Shown here: piece by piece, positions 52,701-63,804 of the stretch | How positions within the stretch are numbered: position 1 is the stretch's first letter | Layout: each line of letters begins with the position of its first letter | Assembly: GCF_012273895.1 (NCBI RefSeq) | Contig: NC_052109.1 | Span: forward strand, 1,984,001-2,048,000 | DNA from: Zerene cesonia | Taxonomy: Eukaryota; Arthropoda; Insecta; Lepidoptera; Pieridae | DNA: 64,000 nucleotides | Reading direction: 5' to 3' | Program-made: the position numbers and the translations under genes | The notes under the pieces: model-generated | Told to the model about the DNA's origin: nothing | What the model saw: only the letters and a program-made list of their open reading frames with translations | Database searches by the model: none

Positions 52701-53966
52701 TAATAATATAATAAAATTAACTTTCCAATGTTTTTAGAGAAAAGAATCAAGTGAAAGCATCCTGGCCCCGTTGTATTCAATGTATAAATCACTGGTTACT
52801 ACATGTTTTTCAGGTAAGACTCTTCTTTTAACTTGACTGTTTCAAATGATAGTTTTGTCCCCTACAATAATTTCAAACAACAAAATATGTTGGTAAATAC
52901 ATCGAAATATTCCTGGAATACACGGTTCCCTGTAGGTACACTTGCCCATTATAAAGTACTAGTCTTTCCTCTTTATGGTTTTGCAGTCGGGATTTTTATT
53001 CATTAATTTTTTTATTAAAACATTTAATATAAGACTACACTTTTAATAAAAAATAAAAAAAGGTATTTTTTGTCTTCTTACGTAGGCCTACATTAAAGAG
53101 TGATTTACAATAAATATGAAGTAGGTAGGTAGTAAAATACAAAAGCCTCACAAAATTAAACACATCCAAGCTAAATAATTACTGCCTTCTTTAGAAAAAA
53201 GTAATCTAAGTATATAATAAGAAATTAATCTGAGTTGCAATCAAATACCCTTGGATCTTGGTAAAATCGAATTCATTCTAATAAGACGTTCAAGTAAAAT
53301 AAAAAGTCATAATGTTAAAATTCATTCAAATTTGATATTGTTCATGTTACAATAAACAATATCCTACTTTATATTATAAACGCGCAAGTTTGTAAGAATG
53401 ATGAACATTTGTTACTCTTTTACACAAAAACAGCTGACCGGTTGTTAATGGAATTTGGTACGGAGATAGAATATTTTATGAGATAGCATATACTATGCGA
53501 TAGAATATACTATGGAAAAGAACGTAGGTTTTTTTATTCCCAAGCGGGCAACTGAGCTGATGGTAAGCGATCACTACCGCCCATCAACATTCGTAGTGGC
53601 AAGAGCCTATGCGAATGCCCTGCCTTCATTTAAGGGGTTAGGTATAGGGGATTGACGACTGGAAAGAAGGAATGTATTGGGAAGGCTGGGGAGAAGGAAA
53701 CGGGTATTCGGCTCCCCCATTCACTGTACAAAACACAATACAGCGAGAGGCTACTTTTAGTTCGAGTACCAAGTGAGTAAAGTCCCGGGATCAACATCGT
53801 ACCGAACCATATTAATTTTTAAGAAACCAACTTACATTTATTCGTTTCAGGCGTAGTGAAAGTACCATTATTAATCAAATGCGCGTACTTGGACTACCTG
53901 AAAGCGCTTGAAAAAATGAAAGACGATGAAGCCCGTGAGAGAAAAATCAGAAAGAAAAGTGGATAG
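49772..53966 (+). CDS. MIC13/QIL1-like mitochondrial cristae protein with N-terminal extension (5 exons)
   Basis: Exons 49772-49919, 50615-50748, 50929-51084, 52738-52813, 53851-53966 join in frame and give 209 residues ending in TAG. Residues about 89-108 (LMYAVKAGILVSAVYFTYTQ) form a single hydrophobic segment followed by GIWG, then an amphipathic region and a second conserved block (LAPLYSMYKSLVTTCFSG). This is the layout of MIC13/QIL1, a small inner-membrane subunit of the MICOS complex that holds crista junctions. MIC13 proteins are about 120 residues and begin at the membrane segment. Here about 88 residues precede it, rich in Cys (eight) and Lys, with no known domain. The ATG at 49772 is the first in frame after a stop at 49694; an earlier exon is possible. 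The tail (KDDEARERKIRKKSG) is strongly charged. It could be a diverged paralogue rather than the core gene. Confidence 0.6.
51379..51557 (+). repeat. Helitron-like element, second copy of the 834-1020 family
   Basis: TCTAATATATAAAATTCTCG to GCCGGGTGCAGCTAG, flanked by A and T. It shares the first 60 bases with 834-1020 almost exactly; the 3' third differs. It lies in intron 3 of the MIC13-like gene. Confidence 0.7.
53362..53475 (+). repeat. truncated Helitron-like element, plus orientation
   Basis: Begins TCCTACTTTATATTATAAAC after A, as copies B1 and B2 do on the minus strand, and continues with TTTGTTACTCTTTTACAC and GGAATTTGGTACG. The CTAG end is absent; it runs into AT-rich sequence and the next repeat. 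Confidence 0.55.
53526..53790 (+). repeat. interspersed lepidopteran repeat, class uncertain
   Basis: CCAAGCGGGCAACTGAGCTG followed by ATGGTAAGCGATCACTACCG and CCCATCAACATTCG is a phrase found widely in moth genomes. GC content is well above the surrounding intron. No terminal repeats were recognised. It ends about 60 bases before the last exon of the MIC13-like gene. Confidence 0.5.
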
Positions 53967-54020
53967 AACTAATATGTAATGTGTTTGAGGCGTCTGCATG
54001 CTGTTTGTTTACGAATAGTC

Positions 54021-54026
54021 AATAAA
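54021..54026 (+). terminator. polyadenylation signal of MIC13-like gene
   Basis: AATAAA 55 bases after the TAG stop at 53964-53966, the first such hexamer downstream. Confidence 0.65.
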
Positions 54027-54056
54027 AACGTATATGTACGTAAAAACGTATTATGA

Positions 54057-54067
54057 TTTATTTTATT
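54057..54067 (-). terminator. polyadenylation signals of the bHLH (sage-like) gene
   Basis: Two overlapping minus-strand AATAAA hexamers (forward TTTATTTTATT), about 100 bases after the TAA stop at 54166-54168 and only about 30 bases from the plus-strand signal of the convergent gene. Confidence 0.6.
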
Positions 54068-54165
54068 TTAAAAAAGTTTCTACGACCATTTTAGCCAGTG
54101 GCCTGGCTTATTTTTCATTGTTTATCTGTGCCGAAATGGTATTTATAAGATGTTGTAAGAATGTT

Positions 54166-57113
54166 TTAATATCTTGATGATTTCCTCCGAAGTTCAGGAC
54201 TATGTGCTTCGAGAAACACGGGGTTTTCTTCTGTGCCACCAGCTAGCATATACTCCAAATGCCGAATATAGCAAATTGCTATTCTGAAATTATATAAAGC
54301 ATTGTCAGCTATAACAATGAATGACAAACAGAATTTACTCATATTTGTTAAGCTTTCTACACTTATTTCTCACAGCAAACACATTTCTTAATGTGTCATG
54401 CAAAAATTTAAAGATTTCACTTTAACGAAGTTTTTAATTTTATACACAAAATGTAAAATTCTTCATGTGTCTATCTTGCTTATATTCTAAACAGATCGTT
54501 TAATATTCATCTGAAAGTAAATTAAGGAGAGATTTTTATGAAGTTAAAATTTTAATAGGTTAGTATGGATTAGATACAATTTAAATTGTTAATAGTTCAC
54601 ATTAGTTCACATTAATATTTATATGATATTCATACTACCAAGTAATGTATTTTAATAGTTCAAAAGATGGCACTAAGACTAAAACATAAAAACGGCTTAC
54701 CGTAAACATTCGATTTTCGAATATTTTTTCTTGGACGGCTTTGTCACTGGCAATTTGGATCGCAGCAAGTCAAAGGCACGGTTCATGTCACGCATTCGCG
54801 TGCGCTCTCTGTCGCATGCAGTCTTCTTATACTCTGAAAAATTTATATGAATAACTATATCTTGTCATTGTAACAAATTTTTGAAGGGGAAATTGCGGAG
54901 AGAAACACAATTTCAGAATAGATTTGTATAAAAATGCATGAGGTATACATCCCCCCTATCCCTAATAAACCTTTTTATTCCCACTGTATTTGGAAATTCG
55001 TTCGCGTGGGAATCGAGAAAACGTGTTTTTTTTCCAATTCCCGCGTCATTTCAAAATTTTTTCCTGTCTCCGATCCATTCAAAATCTTTTTGATAAGTAT
55101 CAGTAGCTCCTGAATTAAGCGCGTTCAACCAGCCAAATAATAACTAACTCTTGAGCTCATTATATTATTTATTGGCATAAATAATTAAGATCTTAAATTA
55201 AGCTTTTACTTCTTGCAGTCTAACAACCTTTCGCGACATGTTGTTTACTTTCGTGAATATACTTAAAGCAAGGTATAAGGACAACAAAAATGTAATTATA
55301 CATACTTTTCTACCTCTTAATATTCATCTTCAAATAATATAATAACTTATAAAAACACACCCTTTTCAAGTTGTAGTGCTCTCTCTTTCCAATCCATAAG
55401 ACCGTCTTGCTCATCCATAAACTTGCCTGCGTCCTGTGAGTCTTGTGAAAACTCTACAGAGGACCTAGAGTTGTTAGACTCTTGTATATTTCTGATTTCC
55501 TGGTACTCGTCATGCTCGAAATATCTCGACTCTACTACGATTTCAAAACAGAACACCGATTTCAAAACAGAACAGATAGATATAGATAAGTAATAAAAAT
55601 TAATAAGATTTTTTTTTTACTCAAAATTAGAATTTACTGTAAATCCGACATTTATTTACATTTATACAATTTTAAAAAATACAGTAACATATACTTATGA
55701 ATAATTAATTAAATATAAAACTTTAAACTACCACGATATATTAATTCTTATTTCAATATTACTTATATTTCCATATATTATGTACAAGATATAATAAACT
55801 TGAAATACCGACGTATTCGTAAATTCCGTTCCGCAGTACAAAATTTGATAATAATTCTTTTTTATCTCCTCAAAATAAAATTCATTAATAAAATATAGGA
55901 GTAAATACGGCATAGAAGATTAGATTATGTATTCAAAAAGGTTTAGGTATAAATATCTGTTATTAATAATTATAATAAATCCAGTAAGAATATATGCCTA
56001 CTTTAGCGTCTATTGAATGTATATTAAAGTTATGATTCACCTGAAATTGAGTCAGACTTGTTAAAATGTATAATATTGAGATTTGAAATACAACAATCTG
56101 TGAATGAAATTTTATTCAATTCACAAAATTTTTCGCAAAGCTATTCGACTGGTTCTCATCGCATGAACTAGTATTATGTTATGTATGGTATGAACACAGT
56201 TCGTGTAAAAAACTTATTAAAAATGTTCATATGGAGCGAATTAACTTACCGTCCGGCGCTCCATCCAAATCCTGAGACCTAAAATAAGTGACCTTGCGTG
56301 GTTCCACATAATCTATAACATACGAACGATGGTGAGCAATAGTCTTGTCATACTTCTTATGTGAAAACGTAAGCTCCTCCCGTTGCTTATCATCTGGTCG
56401 ACCGATTTCTAGGATCACTCTGTCGTCATTATCTCTCTTTTCCTCTTCAGCATCTTTCAATACCGCGTAATTTGCTATCAGGGGAATGGGGGATTCCTCG
56501 TAATTGTTATACATTTCATCAGGACACTGAATATTTTTATGATAAGAATTTAGTTCACTGAAATAAAGTAGAACCGTGCAACACCCACTTGTATGTGATT
56601 AGAACTGTGTCGTACACTTTTCTCTGCTATTGTTATGTATATTCGATCAAAGTTGTATTGTGTACACAAGTGTTGTTCAGTTTTTAGTCTTTTGAGGCGT
56701 TTGTCTGTGTCGCATTGGGTATTATATGTTTGTTTTCGTTTTATATTATTATTATCAATGCTAGGGGCCACCCGCAATTTTTCATATTCTCGAGATTCTG
56801 ACGTGGAATGGAAAAAAATCATCAACCACATTGTTAATCCTATCTTTTGTCATTTAGTTCTCAACTTAAACAGAGAGAGATATATAGAATGTATGCCTTA
56901 GAACCTTAACGAGAACTTGATAAAATTTCGACACAGATGGACAAGTGAGCAATGGATTAAAATCGTTCGACAATTTATAAGGCCTCCTTTTTCTCATCGT
57001 TTCCAGGCCTCTATTTCTTTCCAGTCTTCAATCGTTTCCTCATCCCTTAAAAGCGAGCGGCGCATTCGCAGAGGTTGTGCCTCTGAGAATGCGCTTACCA
57101 TCAGTCGAGCCAT
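54166..57113 (-). CDS. sage: bHLH transcription factor, Sage-like (salivary/silk gland)
   Basis: Exons in transcript order: 57099-57113 (tentative), 56250-56526, 55361-55531, 54701-54833, 54166-54283; phases agree, about 237 residues. The bHLH domain spans about 157-212: basic region ACDRERTRMRDMNRAF with the E-box-contacting Glu and Arg, helix 1 AFDLLRSKLP, loop KPSKKKYSKIECL, helix 2 RIAICYIRHLEYML. The RMRDMNRAFDLLRSKLP wording is what I associate with Sage, which works with Fork head in Drosophila salivary glands and in Bombyx helps drive silk-gland genes. The N-terminal half is acidic and unstructured, as in activators. The start is uncertain. ATG 57113 has a strong context (CAACAAATGG) and a good donor after five codons. 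ATG 56514 in exon 2 would give 228 residues but has an out-of-frame ATG six bases upstream. A third option is an intronless-looking frame from 56831. Confidence 0.62.
57060..57094. repeat. near-perfect hairpin, 15-bp arms
   Basis: GCGCATTCGCAGAGG (57060-57074) pairs with CCTCTGAGAATGCGC (57080-57094) with one mismatch and a 5-base loop TTGTG. It is GC-rich in AT-rich surroundings. On the minus-strand transcript the stem starts at the fifth base of the intron after the tentative first exon of the bHLH gene. Confidence 0.75.
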
Positions 57114-58872
57114 TTGTTGACCGCTACGATTTAAGACAAACATATTATTTAGTCCCATATATATTCAAAGCAGGAGAGACAAATACTGTGTATCGACAAT
57201 CGTTCCTCTTGCAAACTCATATTAAATCGTATTCACTCATATAAACTCATATTTATGTTTTTTCCAAAGTATGTATACAGGAGAAGTAATAGAGATTTGG
57301 CAAAAAAAACAACCAAATTCAAGATAGGTAGCAATTTATTGACCAGCAAAAATAAGTCAGGCGCTTTGAGCGCCTTAATTAATAAATAGTTATTCAATTA
57401 GGAAACTGTGAGGTTAAGAAATTTATATTAAACTCATATATTTGTCTATTTACAAACAGGCAAAATTAGAAATGTACGCAACATATTATTTCCTTTACGA
57501 TAAAAAATCAGTTTTTTTTAATAAATTATTTTTGGCAATTCCCAACATCAATTACTCTGAAGGAAATCTTAATCATTTAAAAAAATCTTCGCCGCATACA
57601 TCTAAAAATAATATACATAATATGATGAACTATGTGAACTAGCCGTTCTATGCAATGTTCTTATGCTGATATTTGATATAACTCATTTTAAATAACAAGA
57701 TATACAAATATGTTATAATCGGAAAATGTGACTGGACATTGCAATAAATAAGGAAAAACAATGTGGTCGAGGCCCTACCATCTGATTAGAGCATGAAGAA
57801 CATTCTCTAGACGTCTGATGGCCTGGTACACGAAAATGTCAAATGAATTTTTTTTCAACCTTTTTTTTTACATCTTTATTTTTTTTACTCGTTCATTTGT
57901 GGTCAATATCTGTTATACTAATAATAGGTATAGGTTTATCAACTTAGCAACACACAATGTTGCCAGCAACATGCTGATTCAACTTTGTTGTTTTACGAAT
58001 TTTTATAATGGGGCTTTAAGGTTAAAAAAAAAATGGTTGCTTGTAAATTCGGTTTTACGGGCGAAGATTTTACGTGACAACGTCTTTTTGTCGGTAGAAT
58101 ATTTATTAATATGAATATTATTAAATTGCACAATAGGAACAAGGAATTGAATGAAAATAAGAATTGCACAAATTTTAACTATAGAAAATATATTTTGTTT
58201 CCTAAAAAGACAGAGACAGAGACACAAGCACGCGCCGATTCAATGCGCCTAATTCTCTAGTGCTGCGCGCGCGGCGGACCGATCATAGTTCGGTGACTCA
58301 TCGTAACGTTACCGGGCGTTACACTTTTTCATGAGTGACTCCGAGCCGCAACCTATTTTAAGACGTTGTCACGTCAACAATTTAAAGATTGAAATAATTA
58401 TTATGCGTTAAAACAATAAAGTACCTTACTTAAGCTTCGATTTGCAAAATTTTGCTTGTTCAAGTAAAAATCCTAAATAAAGTAGTTATTTATGTATTTT
58501 AAAATAAAAAAATAAAACATTTTTTAAGCCAATTAACACGATATTGCTCTCGTTTGCTTATTGCTACAAATTGTTTATATTGTAAAATTTTTTGCATCAC
58601 ATAGAAAGTTTGGTATGCAATATCAGAACAAAAAATGCAATTACTTCTACGAAGTATATGAACAGCAAGTTAGACGAGCGACGAACTGAAAAGTGAAAAT
58701 TGCTTGCAAAGTAAGCTTTCAATTGTGATTATCTAATTTGTATATCAAAATCTATTTGATAATTTAAATACAATGGTTTAGCGGTTTACAATCCTTATCA
58801 TTTTCACCTGTTGTCTATCACCAAGTACAATGGGCTTAATAAAATGCATTTATAATGTCAATTAATTTACAA
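57114..58872. other. intergenic region between bHLH gene and TrpRS 3' end
   Basis: AT-rich except 58226-58340, where a GC-rich patch (GCTGCGCGCGCGGCGGACCG, GTAACGTTACCGGGCGTTAC) with the short palindrome GTAACGTTAC stands out. It could be a distal promoter or enhancer of the minus-strand bHLH gene. No transcript can be assigned to it. Frames at 57442-57642 and 57818-58227 are low-complexity. Confidence 0.4.
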
Positions 58873-61800
58873 TCACACATTAATTTTGCGTATTTTGAAG
58901 AACTCTTGCATAACTTCATCCGTTACTTTCGCCCGCCTCGCCTGGTAGTCTTGAATGATAGGTGTTATTGTATCTATCGCTATTTTCTTTAACTCGCCGG
59001 TTAAAAGCTGGCCAGATTCGTAGGATTTTTTAATCTGTAGACAAATAAAATAAATCATTTTAAAAAACCTTCTCATTGTACGGTTTAATTTTTTTATGCC
59101 TTCAGTTGGGACGTAATTACAAAATTTCACAAAGATCGGTCAATTGGTCAGGGTGTTTTGTGGCGAGAAACATTGCTTACACGTGATTTAATTTACTTTT
59201 TAAGAAATTCTAAGGCTGATATTTAGATAAATTTAAAACATCCATTTATAGATAGATACTCTATCCAAAGAAGCTACAAAAATTAATATTGATTTTACGG
59301 CACACTACTCACTTCAGCTAATCTATCGTCATCTTCAAGGAAGAAGGTAAGGTATTTATATGATATATCCACTTCACTGTTGCCACCTTTCTCTCTGTGT
59401 TCCTCTACGGTTGGCTGTCCACCCGAAAATGCGTATTTATTTATCTGTGAACGATAAAAAATAAAATTAATTATAATTATACAGATCTTTTAAAACATTA
59501 GTAAAGCTTTGATTTTATGCAAAGTTGGAATTTTACTTTCAAATTATTTCGTTTTAACGTAAAACTATATACAAATCGCATATTTTTATTACATACTACA
59601 TTAAAAAAAAAAACTATAATTGACAAACCTTATTCCACCAACGTACCTTATTCTTAATCTGCTTAGGGGTGTCATTAAGGAAGATTGACGCGTTAGGGTC
59701 ACTGGCGGACATTTTGTGCTGAGCGCCTTGTAACGCGGGGAGGAAAGCCGCGTGCAAAAGCGCTGGCTTGGGGAGTTTTAAACGCGCAGCTACGTCACGA
59801 GTCATACGAAAGTATGGGTCTTGGTCGATGGCGCACGGTACAAGGCAGGGTAACTGCAATAATAAAGGTAAAATTTTAATAAACATGAGTTGAAGAATGA
59901 ATAATTGGAAGGAGATGTGCATAAGGATGTTCACAATACTTATTAAAATATAAATATCATTTGCCTTCATCGATATAATTAAACAAATTCAAATATTAAG
60001 ATGCAAATCGTTTTTTTCAATATATTTATTTCGCGCAATAAATCCGTAGAATGAAATAGAAAGTATCAACAATGGAAAAAATGCACCTTTATTTATTCCA
60101 AACGGAAGAAATAAATATATGTGTGCGGAGCATCCATTACAAGGTAGATCATTTAGTGTACACCAAAAACGTGAAAACATCGCACCATCGATATATTCAG
60201 TGAGCATTTCAATAAATATATATGAATTTAAAACAATTAATAGAACAGATTATTTATAGGGCTATAGTATCAATACTCACCACTTTATTTTCAAATATAA
60301 ATGGAAAACTAGTAGAGAACGCTGGAGCCGCTTCTATAGAAGGGAATGTTATTTTGCCGATCACATCCGAGTCTCCAAAACCAAAGATACCCTTAACCTG
60401 GTTGAACGTGACGCACTTCTGAACGCGCAGCATGTTCTGATAGAAAGCTGGGCATTGTCTAGAAGAAAACATACATTATTTTTAAAGAACACAGTAATAA
60501 GGTTGTATTGAATGTTGATTGTAAGTTTCATGATAATAATTTTAATATCAATGAATAATTGCACAATCAAAGGCCATGGTCATTTCACAAATTGTTTCAT
60601 TTCAAAATTAAACAGCTTAAAAATTCTTGAAGATAATGGTTTCTGGCTTAATTAAATCTAAATGTATATGTACAGTGGTATTTCAAAATCACTTGAAGCA
60701 CATTGATTTTAATATAATTGCAACATAGTCCTATAAAAACATATGTGTGTTCAATCTTATACAATCATTTGATTGATATTAAAGAATATAAGCGGTAGGC
60801 CCCTGCTTCTCCCATGGTACATATATAGCCTATAACCTTCCTCAATAAATGGGCTATCTAACACTTAAGAAATTTTTCAAATTGGACCAGTAGTTCCTGA
60901 GATTAGTGCATTCAAACAAATGCATCCTTCCCTTTACATTATCCTACTAAAGACTACAATGAAGATTTGTGTCTGCACTAACTTATTAAACAATAGACAT
61001 TTATAATACTCTTTAAAAACTGACCCAATAAAATCCAAATCATTAAATACAAATGTATTTGTCGGATCAAAACCAACAGCGATGATGTCCTTTGCATTGT
61101 TGAAGGCCATTTGTCTCGCATCCTCTATCTTGATATCCCTCCACATGACTTTCTCATCATCAGTCAGTTGAATTATTAGCGGAACATTGAATACATCTTG
61201 TAACCATCTGAAATATTGGATTTCAATGTTTTCTACTCATACATCATACTAATATATGTATACACAGTTAACTTGGTGAAAAAGCCATTTTGTAAAGAAC
61301 CTCTGCTTTTTATGAATTTTTTAACAGCAATAGGTTAAACAGAAACATTTCTGTTTAACCTATTGCTGGAATATGTGTGTAATAGTTATCTGGCTGTGGC
61401 ATATACCAGGTTTTTTGAGTTTACAATTTTTATAGTTTTGAAAATAAGCTATTTTATAATAATTCCTTTTATAATGAACTTGTAATGGTAGTGTTTTTGT
61501 TTATTGCGGTAATTATCTCCACTATGTGTATGACAAAGGTTTTATTACAACAATGATTATACTATAAATTAAAGATAAAAAGCTAGAAGTAAGCGAATAA
61601 GCTACATTTTATTCGACATAATTTTATTAGGTGCATATGATGCTTTACAGTTTACATCTACGAGGACAAACTAAGGAATGCAGTGCCAACCATTTTTTTA
61701 TAAATTTACTAGATTATTTAATTACATTTTCAATACATTTATTATGATACTATGTAAGAGTCATAAAATTAAATTTATTTATAAAACTTGTGTAAACATT

Positions 61801-62666
61801 ACTGGAAATTCACTCACTTAGTAAATATGAATGGTATAAGATGACCTATGTGCATGCTCTCAGAGGAGGGACCTCTCCCCGTGTAAAGGTAAAACTTCTT
61901 ACCAGCTTCATGTAGATTTAAAATAACATTCAAATCTCGATGCGAGAAAAATATACCTCTCCGTAGAAAGTGATGTGCTGAAACATAAAATAATCGTTTG
62001 TTTACGTATTGCATATGCTGTAAAAATTATAATAGAAACATCATGTCCATAAGTAACATTTTCATAATACAATAGTAAATGTTTGGTTTTATAGCAATTA
62101 TATTTAAGGCTATGATTTCGATTATTATCAGTGAGTTAGTACTCTTCAACAAAAGGTTTTATTTAAAAATAAATTGAGATAGGGGATAAATAAAATGCAA
62201 TTCAGTCAACACAATTATTACAAAATGTTTAGTAACCTTACCAGGGTAACAAAGACCAATATCTACTTATAGCGAATTAAAAAAATAGTGTTATATCAAT
62301 TTTATGTTTATAGAATATATAAGATGTAAGATTGTTTATAATATACCTCTCTGTCCAGTCACCTTTTCAAAACGAGCAATAAGTTCTTCATCAATTTTCT
62401 GACTTCCAAATCTTTCTAGAAATAAAAATTGAAACACGCTCAATTAAACAGATAAATATCATGATTTAACATATAACAGATACTTTTATAGAATAGATCA
62501 TCTATTCTTAAGTATATGCAACAACAAATAAATACAGAAAACACATACTTATCAATTTATCATAATCAATTCCAGTCTGTGATTTTCCAGCTACATTCCA
62601 CGGGTCCACAAGATCATCGTCTTCTTGAACTGTTAAATTATTCACTTGTTCTTCTATTTCAACCAT
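58873..62666 (-). CDS. TrpRS: tryptophan--tRNA ligase, cytoplasmic (complete, 8 exons)
   Basis: Charges tRNA-Trp with tryptophan in the cytosol. Exons in transcript order: 62549-62666, 62347-62415, 61818-61977, 61025-61207, 60281-60458, 59647-59853, 59313-59444, 58873-59034. All junctions are GT-AG and in phase; 402 residues from an ATG in AACCATGG to TGA. Class I signatures: MHIGHL (HIGH at 105-108) after YLYTGRGPSSES, and KMSAS at 283-287 inside ALQGAQHKMSASDP. CAIDQDPYFRMTRD and KGIFGFGDSDVIGKI are eukaryotic TrpRS-specific blocks. The protein starts with a short acidic tail (EIEEQVNNLTVQEDDDLVDPW). The WHEP domain of vertebrate WARS1 is absent. A strong donor (CTG|GTAAGTAT) at 63246-63253 suggests a non-coding first exon near 63254-63330, spliced to an acceptor just before 62673. 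Confidence 0.95.
60783..60950 (-). repeat. Helitron-like fragment (AAAGCTGAAGAG subfamily), reversed
   Basis: CCATGGTACATATATAGCCT, CAATAAATGGGCTATCTAAC and GGACCAGTAGTTCCTGAGAT are the complement of the interior typical of the 38364-38543 subfamily. It is in TrpRS intron 4 (60459-61024), just before the tail of exon 4. The ends are eroded. Confidence 0.5.
61325..61368. repeat. perfect inverted repeat, 21-bp arms, 2-base loop
   Basis: CAGCAATAGGTTAAACAGAA (61325 on; arm to 61345) is exactly complementary to 61348-61368, separated only by CA. It is inside TrpRS intron 3, between exons 61818-61977 and 61025-61207. Confidence 0.85.
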
Positions 62667-63245
62667 GGTTAACCTTAAAATGAAAAATATTTCATCATTC
62701 AAAGGCAATATTTACAATTCAATAATATTTGTATGTTATGTGTTATTAATTTATGGTTGTTCTTATTTACACCACACATTTAGATTCTATATCTTAGTAG
62801 TTTAACACAGTATAGCCAAAATTAACCGTTTAATTTATTAATTATATTAAAAACCTTATTCTTAATATATAGAACTATCGTTTGAAAATTTAAAATTATT
62901 TGTGATGTGTTAATACTGCTTTGACTTCAATTAACTAACGAAAAGCTTTTCTTATTATATAAAATAAATATAATAGAATGAAACATGACAGAAAAACCAA
63001 GGAAATTACAAACTGCAGTTCAGAACTCAGGTTCCCAGTTTTACACCTCGCCGCAAATTGCAATGCAGATATGTCGATGTCAAATGCCAAAATTTAAAGA
63101 CTTGACATTCCACGTATTGACGTGATATGAAACTTATTACAAGCATGTAAATTTTTAAATAAAGCATACGGAAGACTTAAGAGCGCTACGCGTTTGTTGT
63201 GAAACATGAATCATCTGTTTACTATAAAAAAAAACATCTTTATTC

Positions 63246-63330
63246 ATACTTACCAGAACACCAAGTAGGCACATTAATTTTCTAAATTTAAAAAATGAAT
63301 GTGACGTAACTTGATTATGTTGCTAGACTA
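63246..63330 (-). promoter_or_regulatory. probable TrpRS non-coding first exon, donor and promoter area
   Basis: CTTGGTGTTCTG|GTAAGTATG on the minus strand is a near-consensus 5' splice site in the right place to splice onto the ATG exon, whose acceptor would be TTTTAAG just before 62673. Transcription would start somewhere between 63254 and about 63350. No core promoter motif is clear. Confidence 0.4.
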
Positions 63331-63637
63331 GGTATTTTTCCAATCGTTGTTGGAAAAGCGAGTTTTCATAAAATTAGCTTTCAAATATTTGATCAATTGA
63401 GTCATTCTATATTGAGTATTTGAGTAATTGTATCATATTCAGTCTATTACACTTCCGTTTTCTGTACAATCCCATTTCGTTTATTTTGTAACAGTATTTC
63501 ATAACCCAAAAAAAGGATGACTTTCTTGACTTAGGTTCCTATGTCCCCTAGCTGGGTCAGAGGGCATCAACAGTGTTCCGCCAGCTAGCTAAAAAAAGGA
63601 TACTTCATTTTATTGCATCAACTATAATTGAATATAA

Positions 63638-63643
63638 TTTATT
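63638..63643 (-). terminator. candidate polyadenylation signal for the right-edge gene
   Basis: AATAAA on the minus strand, about 165 bases after the TGA of the frame entering from the right edge, in a short AT-rich spacer upstream of TrpRS. Confidence 0.35.
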
Positions 63644-63804
63644 ATTATAGTTCAACATGAGGAATAATTATAATACTTATTTACCTACCTTTTTTCCATA
63701 ATTTCTTGTCAATATTGGAATTTCAATTTCTAAGTTCTGACAACTCAGATAAACTGTAACTTGTAAACGACAAACGTCAATATGGTCAGATTGTCAATAG
63801 CTCC

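Noticed and set aside
63540..63592. Phrase CCCCTAGCTGGGTCAGAGGG and following bases near the TrpRS promoter
   Set aside because: Looks like a fragment of an interspersed repeat, but too short to assign.
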